Source: AC-32 sp963716865 (GTDB taxonomy: Bacteria > Actinomycetota > Thermoleophilia > Gaiellales > Gaiellaceae). From it: a stretch of DNA of 64,000 nucleotides. The notes under the pieces were generated by a model. The model worked only from the letters and a program-made list of their open reading frames with translations. It had not been told where the DNA came from and made no database searches. Positions within the stretch are counted from its first letter, which is position 1. Every line of letters begins with the position of its first letter. The position numbers were made by a program, and so were the translations under genes. Below are positions 41,260 to 50,117 of the stretch, one piece after another. Location of the stretch: positions 806,001 through 870,000 of the forward strand of contig CAVQUF010000004.1 of assembly GCA_963716865.1 (NCBI GenBank), written 5' to 3'.

Positions 41260-42464
41260 TGCCCGACGAGACACAGACCCAGACCCAGACCACCACACGC
41301 GAGCGCGCCCGCATTTACATCACGGGCGACTGTGACGGGCTGCCGGACCTCCGGGACGCTCTCTCGAACCACCCCGAGGTCGAGCTCGTCGGCTCCTCCG
41401 CCCAGGTGACGGAGGGCGCCTCGACGCTGACCGGCGGGCACCTGCAGGTCGTCCTGCACGCAACGCGCTCGGCGACCCTGCCGGTGAACGAGCTCGCGGC
41501 GATCCGCGAGCACTCGCGGGCCCCGATCGTCCTGCTCGCGTCGAACGGCTCCCCGGCGCTGCTCGAGGAAGCGCTCGAGCACGACATCGCCGACGTACTG
41601 CTGCTTCCGCAGCTGACCGACAACGTCGTCTTCTCGATCCGGAAGGCCGGCCACGCGGGCAAGCGCCTGAGCGGCCCGCAGCGCCGGCACGGCCGGCTCG
41701 TGACCGTGTTCTCGCCCAAGGGCGGGACCGGCAAGACGGTCACCGCGACCAACCTCGGCACGTCGCTCGCCAAGCACTGGGGCAAGCGGGCGCTCCTGCT
41801 CGACCTCGATCTCCAGTTCGGCGACGCCGCGATCATGCTGGGAATCGAGCCGGAGAAGACGATCTACGACCTCGTCACCGCTCCGGGCGAGCTCGACTCG
41901 GAGAAGCTCGCCGGCTACACGACGCGTCACGCCTCCGGGCTGGACGTGCTGCCGGCGCCGCTTCGCCCCGAGGACGCCGAGCTCGTGACCGAGGCCAAGC
42001 TGGCCAGGCTGCTGGAGGTCGCGCGTGAGTCGTACGACGTGATCGTCGTCGACACCTCGCCGTTCTTCCACGGGCCGATGCTGGCCACCCTCGACCGCAC
42101 CGACGAGCTCCTGCTCATCTGCGGGCTGGACGTGCCGACGCTGAAGAACGTCCGGCTCAGCCTGCAGACGCTGGAGCTGCTCTCCTTCCCACCCGACCGG
42201 ATCAAGCTCGTCCTCAACCGGGCGAACTCCAAGGTCGGGATGAAGCCGAAGGAGGTCGAGGCCGCACTCGAGCGCGAGATCTCCTACGAGATCCCGAGCG
42301 ACCGCATCGTCCCGGTGTCGGTCAACCGGGGCAACCCGGCCGTGCTCTCGGACTCGAAGGCTGACTTCTCGCGCGCCGTGCGTGCGATGGCCAAGCAGCT
42401 CGTCGCCGCCCAGGCCGCTGCGAAGCAGAAGAAGAGCTTCATGGCGACGCTCTCGAGGAGCTGA
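41259..42464 (+). CDS. cpaE: Tad pilus localisation ATPase TadZ/CpaE
   Basis: 401 aa. N-terminal receiver-like domain without a clear phospho-Asp, then a MinD/ParA ATPase with deviant Walker A VFSPKGGTGKTVTATNLG, LLLDLDLQFGDAAIMLG, and VVDTSPFFHGP. Positions the pilus machine. ATG 41259, GGGAGG upstream, overlapping the cpaB stop. Confidence 0.92.
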   Translation: MPDETQTQTQTTTRERARIYITGDCDGLPDLRDALSNHPEVELVGSSAQVTEGASTLTGGHLQVVLHATRSATLPVNELAAIREHSRAPIVLLASNGSPALLEEALEHDIADVLLLPQLTDNVVFSIRKAGHAGKRLSGPQRRHGRLVTVFSPKGGTGKTVTATNLGTSLAKHWGKRALLLDLDLQFGDAAIMLGIEPEKTIYDLVTAPGELDSEKLAGYTTRHASGLDVLPAPLRPEDAELVTEAKLARLLEVARESYDVIVVDTSPFFHGPMLATLDRTDELLLICGLDVPTLKNVRLSLQTLELLSFPPDRIKLVLNRANSKVGMKPKEVEAALEREISYEIPSDRIVPVSVNRGNPAVLSDSKADFSRAVRAMAKQLVAAQAAAKQKKSFMATLSRS

Positions 42465-42466
42465 CG

Positions 42467-43918
42467 ATGGGTCTCCACGACCGCATCAACCGGCAGACCG
42501 GCTCGACCAACGGCCAGAGCCCGGACGCGCTCGACGCGCTCGCGGGGCAGCAGCCCGAGGTCAACGAGAAGAAGCCCGATCCGTACGCCGAGCTCAAGAC
42601 GCGGATCCACCACGCGTGCATCGCGAAGCTCGGGCCGCAGCTCTTCTCGGCCGGCAAGAGCCAGGACGGGGCCAGCGACGACGACATCGCGGAGAAGGTC
42701 CTCCGCGTCGTCACCGAGCAGCTCGCCCTCGACCGCACCCCGCTGACCCGCGAGGAGCGCCGTCAGGTCACGCGCGAGCTGACCGACGACATCCTCGGCT
42801 ACGGACCGCTCGAGCCGCTCCTCCGCGACGACTCGGTCACCGAGGTCATGGTCAACAACTACGACCGCGTCTACGTCGAGCGCAAGGGCAAGATCGAGGT
42901 GTCGGAGGCGACGTTCGTCGACAACGCCCACCTGCTCCGGATCATCGACAAGATCGTCTCGCAGATCGGCAGGCGCGTGGACGAGGCCTCGCCGATGGTG
43001 GACGCGCGTCTCCCGGACGGCAGCCGCGTCAACGCGATCATCCCGCCGCTCTCGCTGCGCGGGCCGACGCTCACGATCCGGAAGTTCTCGCGCGACCCGT
43101 ACACGATCGACGACCTGATCTCGTTCGGGACGACCACGCCCGAGGCAGCGCAGTTCCTCTCGGCGTGCGTCCGCGGGAAGCTCAACGTCCTGATCTCCGG
43201 CGGAACCGGCACCGGTAAGACGACCACGCTGAACGCGCTGTCGGCCTTCGTCCCGGACGACGAGCGAATCGTGACGATCGAGGACGCGGCCGAGCTCCAG
43301 CTCCAGCAGTCCCATGTGATCACACTCGAGGCTCGCCCACCGAACATCGAGGGCGAGGGCGAGATCCGGATCCGCGAGCTCGTCCGCAACGCCCTCCGAA
43401 TGCGCCCCGACCGGATCATCGTCGGCGAGGTCCGCGGCCCCGAGACCCTGGACATGCTCCAGGCGATGAACACGGGCCACGAGGGCTCGCTGACCACGAT
43501 CCACGCGAACTCCCCGCGCGACGCGCTGGCGCGGCTCGAGACGCTGGTGCTCACCGCCGGCGTCGAGCTGCCGCACCGCGCGATCCGCGAGCAGATCGCG
43601 AGCGCGTTCGACCTGCTCGTCCAGATCGCGAGGCTGGTCGACGGCTCGCGCCGCATCACCCACATCACCGAGGTGCTGCGGATGGAGTCGGACGTGATCA
43701 CGCTCCAGGACATCTTCGTCGCGCGCCCGCCGGACGAGGACGGCGGCGACGCCGGCAAGCCGGTCAGGCTCCTCAACTCACTCGAGAGCACGGGCCTGAA
43801 GCCGCACTTCCTCGAGAAGATGGCGGCGAACGGCGTGATGCTGCCGCCGAGCTTCTTCAGCGATGCGAGCACGTTCCGGCCGAACTTCGCAGCCGCGAGC
43901 TACGGCGGGTTCGAGTGA
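42467..43918 (+). CDS. cpaF: Tad secretion ATPase CpaF/TadA
   Basis: 483 aa. N-terminal CpaF domain (ELTDDILGYGPLEPLLRD), Walker A ISGGTGTGKTTTLNAL, Asp box RIVTIEDAAELQL, Walker B region RMRPDRIIVGEVRG, and His box NTGHEGSLTTIHANSP. Hexameric ATPase driving pilin assembly. Starts 2 bp after cpaE; its TGA overlaps the next GTG. Confidence 0.95.
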   Translation: MGLHDRINRQTGSTNGQSPDALDALAGQQPEVNEKKPDPYAELKTRIHHACIAKLGPQLFSAGKSQDGASDDDIAEKVLRVVTEQLALDRTPLTREERRQVTRELTDDILGYGPLEPLLRDDSVTEVMVNNYDRVYVERKGKIEVSEATFVDNAHLLRIIDKIVSQIGRRVDEASPMVDARLPDGSRVNAIIPPLSLRGPTLTIRKFSRDPYTIDDLISFGTTTPEAAQFLSACVRGKLNVLISGGTGTGKTTTLNALSAFVPDDERIVTIEDAAELQLQQSHVITLEARPPNIEGEGEIRIRELVRNALRMRPDRIIVGEVRGPETLDMLQAMNTGHEGSLTTIHANSPRDALARLETLVLTAGVELPHRAIREQIASAFDLLVQIARLVDGSRRITHITEVLRMESDVITLQDIFVARPPDEDGGDAGKPVRLLNSLESTGLKPHFLEKMAANGVMLPPSFFSDASTFRPNFAAASYGGFE

Positions 43919-45807
43919 GCCGCCCGCCGACGCCCAGTCGCCGGCGGCTGCTCCGGATCCTCGTACTGCTCGCCGTAGTCGCCCTGCTCGTCCCGCTGTC
44001 CGCGGACGCGTCGATCACGCTGCGCGGGGTCGACACGAGCGGCTACCCGACGATCCGGGCGACGCTCGTCGCGCCCGTCGCCTCCGACGCGGCCCCGACG
44101 CTGAGCGAGAACGGACAGCCGGTCGTCGGCCTGGATGTGCAGAACCTCGCCTCGGCCAAGAGCGTCGTCGTCGCCGTGGACCGCTCACAGTCGATGTCCG
44201 GCTCGAAGCTCGCCGACGCGATCGCCGGCGCGCGGGCCTTCGTGGCGGACAAGGCCGGCTCCGACCGCGTCTCGGTCGTCGTGTTCGGCTCCAGCGCCGT
44301 CGAGCTGACGAAGTTCTCGTCCTCGACCATCGACGCCGACGACGCCTTGCGCACGATGACGGTCGACCCGAAGTCCGGCACCGCGCTCTACGACGCGCTC
44401 GCGCTCTCGACCCAGGCGCTCCAGCGCCAGCAGGGCCGGGCACGCGTGCTCGTCCTGCTCACGGACGGGCAGGACGTCTCCAGCAAGACCTCGCTGAAGG
44501 ACGCCCTCGCCCAGGCCAAGAAGGCAGGGGTGCTCGTCTACCCGATCGGAATCGGCGACTCGACGGCAACCCAGGGGCCGCTCGAGCAGATGGCCCGCTC
44601 GACCGGAGGCGCGTTCCACGGAACGGCCGACAGCTCGGCACTCAAGGGCGTCTACTCCTCGATCTCGTCCGAGCTCCGCAGGACGTGGCGGATCGACTAC
44701 GTCACGGCCGCGCGGCCCGGCGACAAGGTGCACCTCCGCGTCTCGCTCGACCCGGAGGGCGCGGCCTCGACCGACCTCACGGTCCCGGGCAACCTCACGG
44801 CTCCGAGCCAGGGCTCGAAGGGGCTCCCCTCCCCGTTCTACTCGCCGTTCGGCGGGCTGATGCTCGCGCTGCTCGTGGCGTTCCTCGTCCTCAGCGCGGT
44901 TGGCTTCCTCCTCATGGGCGCAAAGGGCTCGTGGGTGAAGAGCCGGCTCGCCCCTCACATCGAGGGCCCGAAGGGCCGGAAGGGCAGGCGCGAGAAGGGC
45001 GAGCGCCTTGCCGCGTTCGCCGGGCTCTTCCGCGCGACCGAGCAGGCGTTCGGCCACCGCGGCGTCTGGAAGAAGCTCCACACCAGGCTCGAGCGGGCCG
45101 ACGTGCCGCTGCGCACGGTCGAGTTCGTCTACCTGATGGGCGGGGTCGGCTTCCTCGTCATGTTCCTCGCGCTCCTGAGCGGGCGCTCGGCGCTCGGGCT
45201 GCTGATCGCGTTCGTCCTGGGCGCGATGCTCCCCTATGTCTGGGTGACCCTCAAGGCCAAGCGCCGCATACTGGCCTTCGAGGACCAGCTCCCCGACCTG
45301 CTCGTCACGCTCGCGGCCTCGCTCAAGGCAGGCCACAGCTTCAAGCAGGGCATCCAGACGATCGTGGACGAGGGCCAGGAGCCGGCCAGCAAGGAGCTCG
45401 GCCGCGTCATCACGGACACCCGGCTCGGGCGCCCGATGGACGACGCGCTCGCCGAGACGGCCGAGCGGATCGGCTCGAAGAACTTCTCCTTCGTGATTAC
45501 CGCGGTGACGATCCAGCGCCAGGTCGGCGGCAGCCTCGCGGGGCTGTTCGACATGGTGGCCGACACCGTGCGCCAGCGGCAGCAGTTCGCCCGCAAGATC
45601 CGCTCACTGACGGCGATGGGGCGCGCGTCCGCCTACGTGCTCGTGGGCCTGCCGTTCTTCATCGCGATCGCGATCACGGTCATGAACCCGAGCTACATGG
45701 ACCCGCTCTACCACACGACGACGGGCCACAAGCTGATCTTCATCGGCCTCGTGATGATGGCCTTCGGATCCCTGCTCCTGCGACGGATCGTCCAGTTCAA
45801 GGGGTAG
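43915..45807 (+). CDS. tadB: vWA domain fused to TadB (T2SSF inner-membrane protein)
   Basis: 630 aa, about twice a normal TadB. Signal/anchor at residues 11-32, then a von Willebrand A domain with full MIDAS (VDRSQSMSGS at 88-97, SGTALYDAL, LLTDGQD), a membrane helix near 310-330, a basic linker (PKGRKGRREKGER), and the T2SSF part (QLPDLLVTLAASLKAGHSF, GGSLAGLFDMVADTVRQR) with C-terminal helices. GTG 43915 overlaps the cpaF stop. The vWA part is probably extracytoplasmic, giving TadB an adhesion- or assembly-sensing domain (inference). Confidence 0.9.
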   Translation: MSRPPTPSRRRLLRILVLLAVVALLVPLSADASITLRGVDTSGYPTIRATLVAPVASDAAPTLSENGQPVVGLDVQNLASAKSVVVAVDRSQSMSGSKLADAIAGARAFVADKAGSDRVSVVVFGSSAVELTKFSSSTIDADDALRTMTVDPKSGTALYDALALSTQALQRQQGRARVLVLLTDGQDVSSKTSLKDALAQAKKAGVLVYPIGIGDSTATQGPLEQMARSTGGAFHGTADSSALKGVYSSISSELRRTWRIDYVTAARPGDKVHLRVSLDPEGAASTDLTVPGNLTAPSQGSKGLPSPFYSPFGGLMLALLVAFLVLSAVGFLLMGAKGSWVKSRLAPHIEGPKGRKGRREKGERLAAFAGLFRATEQAFGHRGVWKKLHTRLERADVPLRTVEFVYLMGGVGFLVMFLALLSGRSALGLLIAFVLGAMLPYVWVTLKAKRRILAFEDQLPDLLVTLAASLKAGHSFKQGIQTIVDEGQEPASKELGRVITDTRLGRPMDDALAETAERIGSKNFSFVITAVTIQRQVGGSLAGLFDMVADTVRQRQQFARKIRSLTAMGRASAYVLVGLPFFIAIAITVMNPSYMDPLYHTTTGHKLIFIGLVMMAFGSLLLRRIVQFKG

Positions 45808-45864
45808 CCGCGTGAGCCATCCGACGACACCCACTCCCTTCTTCCTGCACCTGGAGGTCCACTG

Positions 45865-46773
45865 ATGCTGGTCGTGATCCTGCTCGGCCTCGCCTGCCTC
45901 GCCGGGTCCGCCTACTTCATCGGCGACGCGGTCACGCTCTCGGCCCGCGAGCGGCGCGTCTCGATGCGCCGGGCCGCGCGCTACGGCGCGTTCCGGACCC
46001 CCCTCGGCCACGCGCCGAAGCCGTTCCGCGAGCGCGTCCTCAACCCGCTCGGCAACCGGCTCGCGAAATGGACGCTGAAGCTGCATCCGAAGACGACGGT
46101 CGACGGCGTCAGCAACCGCCTGCTCGCCGCCGGGCTCGGGCGCACCGTCTCGCCGAACACGTTCCTCGCGTTCAAGTCGGGCCTCGCGCTCGTCGGACTC
46201 GTGGTCGGCGCGCTCTTCGGCGGCGCCGTGACCGGGGCAGGCGGCGGGCTGCTCTTCTCCGTCGCGCTTGCAGGCCTGGGCTTCATCGCCCCGGACTTCG
46301 TGGTCTCGCACAAGGCGCGGGGCCGCAAGGAGCGCATCCGCTCCGAGCTTCCGGACGCGCTCGACCTGATGGCCGTGAGCGTCGAGGCCGGAATGGGCTT
46401 CGACGGGGCGATCGTGAAGCTGACCGAGCACATGGCCGGCCCGCTCGCGGACGAGTTCGCGCTGACGCTCAGCGAGATCCGGATCGGCGAGTCGCGCCAG
46501 GACGCGCTCAAGAAGCTCTCCGAGCGCGCGGGCACCCACGAGCTGAGCTCGTTCGTGCGCGCGATCATCCAGGCCGACCAGCTCGGAATCTCCCTCGGGC
46601 GGATCCTGCGCGTGCAGGCGACCGACAGCCGCCTGAAGCGTCAGGCAGCCGCCGAGGAGAAGGCTATGAAGGCGCCGATCAAGATGCTGTTCCCGACCGT
46701 CCTCTTCATCTTCCCGGCCATGTTCCTCGTCATCCTCGGGCCGGCGTTCCTCAACCTCTCGAAGATTTTCTAA
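45865..46773 (+). CDS. tadC: Tad pilus inner-membrane protein TadC
   Basis: 302 aa T2SSF protein: SELPDALDLMAVSVEAGMGFDGAI, RAIIQADQLGISLGRILRVQA, and terminal helices FPTVLFIFPAMFLVILGPAFL. GGAGG precedes ATG 45865. A 17-codon frame (GTG 45812 to TGA 45865) sits in the gap and overlaps the ATG. Confidence 0.92.
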   Translation: MLVVILLGLACLAGSAYFIGDAVTLSARERRVSMRRAARYGAFRTPLGHAPKPFRERVLNPLGNRLAKWTLKLHPKTTVDGVSNRLLAAGLGRTVSPNTFLAFKSGLALVGLVVGALFGGAVTGAGGGLLFSVALAGLGFIAPDFVVSHKARGRKERIRSELPDALDLMAVSVEAGMGFDGAIVKLTEHMAGPLADEFALTLSEIRIGESRQDALKKLSERAGTHELSSFVRAIIQADQLGISLGRILRVQATDSRLKRQAAAEEKAMKAPIKMLFPTVLFIFPAMFLVILGPAFLNLSKIF

Positions 46774-46791
46774 TCCGGACCGGAGGCGACG

Positions 46792-48207
46792 ATGCCCGAC
46801 AATCCCGACAGTCAAGGAGCAGAGACAGAGAAGGGTTTCGGAACCGGCCTGCGCGCCCAGCTGCAGCGCCGGCGGACCAACGAGGCCGAGGAAGCGGCGG
46901 CGAGCCCGGTCGAGGCGGCGGCGGTTGCCGCGGCAGCCTCGGGCGAGGTGAGCGCCGAGGGGATCGAGCTGCTGACGGCCGAGCTCGAGGCAGCGCACGA
47001 GCGCGAGAAGGCGCTCCGCTCCCAGCTCGAGCAGCAGGCCGCGCAGCACGAGGGCGACGCCGGCGCCGAGAGCGAGCTCGCGTACCGCGCCAAGGAGCTC
47101 AACGAGCGCGAGGCGAAGCTGACCGAGTTCCAGGGCGAGCTCGAGGAGCGCGAGCGGCGCATCCGCGACCAGCGTGACCTGATCGAGGCCGAGCATGCCC
47201 GCGTCGCCGATCTCCAGGCCGAGTTGACGGCGGAGCACCAGCTGGTGGTCGAGCGGCAGCAGCAGGCGGACGCGCGCATGCAGGAGCTCTCGCAGACCGA
47301 CCGCGAGCGGGAGAAGTCGGCCGCCGGCCTGAACAAGCAGCTCGCCGGGCTCGCAGACCGCGAGCAGAAGCTCGAGCGGAGGGAGAGCGAGCTCGCGACC
47401 CGCGAGCAGGCGACCGATGTCCGCCTTCAGGGGCGCGAGCGCGCGTACGACAAGCGCGAGAACGAGCTGCGCGCCCAGGAGAAGGCGCTGGCCGAGCGCG
47501 AGCGCAAGCAGGGCACGCGCGAGGCCGATATCAAGAAGGAGGCCTCCCGCCTCGCCGCCAAGGACGAGGCGATCGGCGAGCGCGAGGCGCAGCTGCTGCT
47601 CAAGCAGGAGCAGATCCGGGCCGACGCCGAGCGGTACGAGCGTGAGATCTCCGACAAGACCCGGCTCGCTGAGCACGCCGACGCCCGCGCCGCGGAGCTC
47701 GACCGGCGCGAGACCGAGCTGATCGCGCAGGAGGCCGAGCTGCACCGGCTCCAGGCCAACCTCGCGCACCAGGAGAGCAACGCCAACCGCGGCCGCGACC
47801 TCGAGGAGTGGAACGGAAGGCTCAACGCGCTGGAGCAGGAGCTCACCGCGCGCGAAGCCGAGCTCTCGAGCTACGAGTCGGTCACCGACTCGCAGAAGCA
47901 GCGGACCGACCGGCGCGAGAAGCGGCTCACCGCGATGGAGGAGACGACCCGCGACCGGATCAAGGAGCTGGACGAGCGCGAGGCCGACCTGGAGCTTCGC
48001 GAGGCGGGGCTCGAGGCGGACGTCGAGATCCGCACCGAGAAGCTCGAGCGGCGCGAGTCGATGCTCGCCGAGCTCGAGGAGCGGCTCGGCAAGCAGGAGT
48101 CCGAGCTCGCCGCGTACGTGGCACAGGCACAGACCGAGATCCAGCGCCGCGAGTCCGAGTGGTGGCAGAAGCAGCTCGGCAGCGACACCGAGATCCCCGC
48201 GGCTTAG
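46792..48207 (+). CDS. Large coiled-coil protein of the Tad operon
   Basis: 471 aa, soluble, no membrane segment. After a 60-residue Ala/Glu-rich leader it is almost one continuous coiled coil from about residue 60 to 450 with repeated REAEL/REQKL-type units (KLERRESELATREQ, ALAERERKQGTREADIKKE). It ends WWQKQLGSDTEIPAA. No homologue recognised among standard Tad components. It is 18 bp after tadC on the same strand, so a cytoplasmic scaffold or polar organiser for the pilus machine is plausible (inference). Confidence 0.75.
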   Translation: MPDNPDSQGAETEKGFGTGLRAQLQRRRTNEAEEAAASPVEAAAVAAAASGEVSAEGIELLTAELEAAHEREKALRSQLEQQAAQHEGDAGAESELAYRAKELNEREAKLTEFQGELEERERRIRDQRDLIEAEHARVADLQAELTAEHQLVVERQQQADARMQELSQTDREREKSAAGLNKQLAGLADREQKLERRESELATREQATDVRLQGRERAYDKRENELRAQEKALAERERKQGTREADIKKEASRLAAKDEAIGEREAQLLLKQEQIRADAERYEREISDKTRLAEHADARAAELDRRETELIAQEAELHRLQANLAHQESNANRGRDLEEWNGRLNALEQELTAREAELSSYESVTDSQKQRTDRREKRLTAMEETTRDRIKELDEREADLELREAGLEADVEIRTEKLERRESMLAELEERLGKQESELAAYVAQAQTEIQRRESEWWQKQLGSDTEIPAA

Positions 48208-48268
48208 ACGGTCGCACGGGCAAAGCCCGCACGACCTCTTTGGTCGGCGTCGCAAGCGAGCGCCTGAA
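48208..48268 (-). repeat. Double-hairpin dispersed element, copy 4 (degenerate)
   Basis: Minus-strand copy directly behind the coiled-coil gene: CTCGCTTGCGACGCCG, then GTGCGGGC-TTT-GCCCGTGCGACCGTC. Here the 3' end of the element, not its 5' end, faces the stop codon. Confidence 0.6.
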
Positions 48269-48374
48269 CGGCGTGGCTGCGCCGCCCGCCCCTGGCGGCC
48301 GTCGGCTTCGCCGCCAACCTCGGGCTCGCGCTGCTCCTGACCCGCTTCGCGCCCTAGATCCGTACTCTTGGCCC

Positions 48375-48833
48375 ATGACCAACGCCACACTCCACACGAA
48401 CCACGGCCCGATCTCGATCGAGCTCTTCGACGAGGACGCGCCCAAGACCGTCGGCAACTTCGTCAAGCTCGCCGGCGACGGCTTCTACGACGGCGTCATC
48501 TTCCACCGCGTGATCCCGGACTTCATGATCCAGGGAGGCGACCCGACGGGCACCGGCAGCGGCGACCCCGGCTACTCGTTCGAGGATGAGATCAACGAGC
48601 ACAAGGTCGAGCGCGGCGCGCTCGCGATGGCGAACGCCGGCCCGAACACGAACGGGAGCCAGTTCTTCATCGTCACCGCCGAGGCGACGCCGTGGCTCGA
48701 CGGCAAGCACACCGTGTTCGGCCGCGTCACGGACGGGATCGACGTGGCGGACACGATCTCGACGGTGCCGACCGACTCGCAGGACAAGCCGCGCGACCCG
48801 GTCGTGATCGAGCGCGTCGACCTTCCCGGCTGA
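48375..48833 (+). CDS. Peptidyl-prolyl cis-trans isomerase, cyclophilin type
   Basis: 152 aa cytosolic cyclophilin: FDEDAPKTVGNFVKLA, FYDGVIFHRVIPDFMIQGGD (catalytic Arg, Phe, Met, Gln), ALAMANAGPNTNGSQFFI, and HTVFGRVTDG. ATG 48375. The 48269-48374 stretch before it has no gene I trust. Confidence 0.93.
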   Translation: MTNATLHTNHGPISIELFDEDAPKTVGNFVKLAGDGFYDGVIFHRVIPDFMIQGGDPTGTGSGDPGYSFEDEINEHKVERGALAMANAGPNTNGSQFFIVTAEATPWLDGKHTVFGRVTDGIDVADTISTVPTDSQDKPRDPVVIERVDLPG

Positions 48834-48876
48834 GCGCCGCAGTTAGCGCCACCTGAAACGAGCCTGGAATGCGCCT

Positions 48877-50112
48877 GTGCGCAGGTGTTTGCTGCTCGTC
48901 CTGCTGGCCCTCGCTGCCGTGACCGCGGCGCCGGCAGCGGGGAGCGATCTGGTGATGCGCCCGACGTATGCGGTCTATCCCTACGAGCTGGTGACGGAGA
49001 CGCTGGACGGCGTCGTCACGGCCGAGCTGCCGGTGCCCGTATCTCCCGCCGAGGTCTCGCCACTTCCTGACGGAGGAGCGGTGTTCGAGGGCGTCGAGCC
49101 CGGCCTCGAGGGCATCTGGATCGTCCACCCCGGCTCGGCGGCGGTCCGGTTGACGACGGGCGCACTCGACGACGAGCCGACCGCGACGCCCGACGGGAGC
49201 AACGTCGCGTTCAGGCGGTGGGTCGACGCCACGAAGAGCTCCGATATCTACCTCGTCAACGGGGACGGCACGGGACTGAAGCGCCTGGCCGACAGTGGAG
49301 GTATCGCAGAGCTGGGCACGCCCCAGTTCTCGGCCGACGGAAGCACGATCGCGTACACGTGCAGGCCGTCGTCGCTCCTGTGGCCGCCCCCGGCGCCCTG
49401 CGGACCACAACTCGACGGAAGCTACTGGACCAACGGCATCGTCCTCATGAACGCCGACGGGACGGACAAGCGTCTCATCTTCCGGGCCAACGCATTCTCG
49501 AACAGCTGGTCGCCGGACGGTCAGTGGATGGTCACGACCGCTGACCGCGTCGTCAGCCTCGGCGGCAACCTGTACAGCGGCATCACGCAGATGTTCGCGA
49601 TCAGGACAGACGGGAGCGACCTGTTCGCCGACGCGGCGCAGAAGCGTCTGCTCAAGGTCTCGGACGACCCGAACGCGCTCGTTCCGTTCGGCGGGAGCTT
49701 CAGCCCCGACGGCAACCGGATCCTCTTCGGCGCTGCCGTCCCGGCGGACAACGCAGACCACACGTACATCATCGACCGAGACGGCAGCAACATGCACCAG
49801 CTTCCCCTGCTAGAGAACGGCGTGGTGTTCCTGCCTCCGTTCGGAGGCTCGGGCCCTCCCCCGACGATCGACGCGACGCACATCACGGTGCCGCCGGTGC
49901 GTGGCCTGAGCTTCAAGGCGGCCCGCAAACGGCTCCGTGCGAGGCACCTCGAGATCAACAGGGTGTCGAAGCTCTTCTCGTCGACCGTCCCACGCGGCCG
50001 CGTGGTCGCAATCCGCCCGCGCGCGGGCAGGAAGGCTCACCGCTTTTCCGAGGCCGGCGCCGCGGTGAGGCTCTACGTCAGCCGCGGGCGGCGCCACCGC
50101 GCCCACCGCTGA
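48877..50112 (+). CDS. Secreted TolB-like beta-propeller protein with PASTA domain
   Basis: 411 aa. Signal peptide (MRRCLLLVLLALAAVTAAPAAG); WD40/PD40 blades (DDEPTATPDGSNVAF, GTPQFSADGSTIAY, SNSWSPDGQWMV, GGSFSPDGNRILFG); and a C-terminal PASTA module (VPPVRGLSFKAARKRLRARH). Basic tail RGRRHRAHR. PASTA suggests peptidoglycan binding. GTG 48877. Confidence 0.82.
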   Translation: MRRCLLLVLLALAAVTAAPAAGSDLVMRPTYAVYPYELVTETLDGVVTAELPVPVSPAEVSPLPDGGAVFEGVEPGLEGIWIVHPGSAAVRLTTGALDDEPTATPDGSNVAFRRWVDATKSSDIYLVNGDGTGLKRLADSGGIAELGTPQFSADGSTIAYTCRPSSLLWPPPAPCGPQLDGSYWTNGIVLMNADGTDKRLIFRANAFSNSWSPDGQWMVTTADRVVSLGGNLYSGITQMFAIRTDGSDLFADAAQKRLLKVSDDPNALVPFGGSFSPDGNRILFGAAVPADNADHTYIIDRDGSNMHQLPLLENGVVFLPPFGGSGPPPTIDATHITVPPVRGLSFKAARKRLRARHLEINRVSKLFSSTVPRGRVVAIRPRAGRKAHRFSEAGAAVRLYVSRGRRHRAHR

Positions 50113-50117
50113 GCCCG

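Noticed and set aside
48272..48357. 28-codon frame ending VGFAANLGLALLLTRFAP, resembling the end of a membrane protein
   Set aside because: No start, no upstream continuation, and it lies beside a repeat element; could be a remnant but cannot be separated from chance.
45604..48390. Very long minus-strand open frame opposite tadC and the coiled-coil gene
   Set aside because: It mirrors the codon bias of the plus-strand genes; low-complexity Leu/Arg/Glu composition and no domain. Typical antisense shadow in high-GC DNA.
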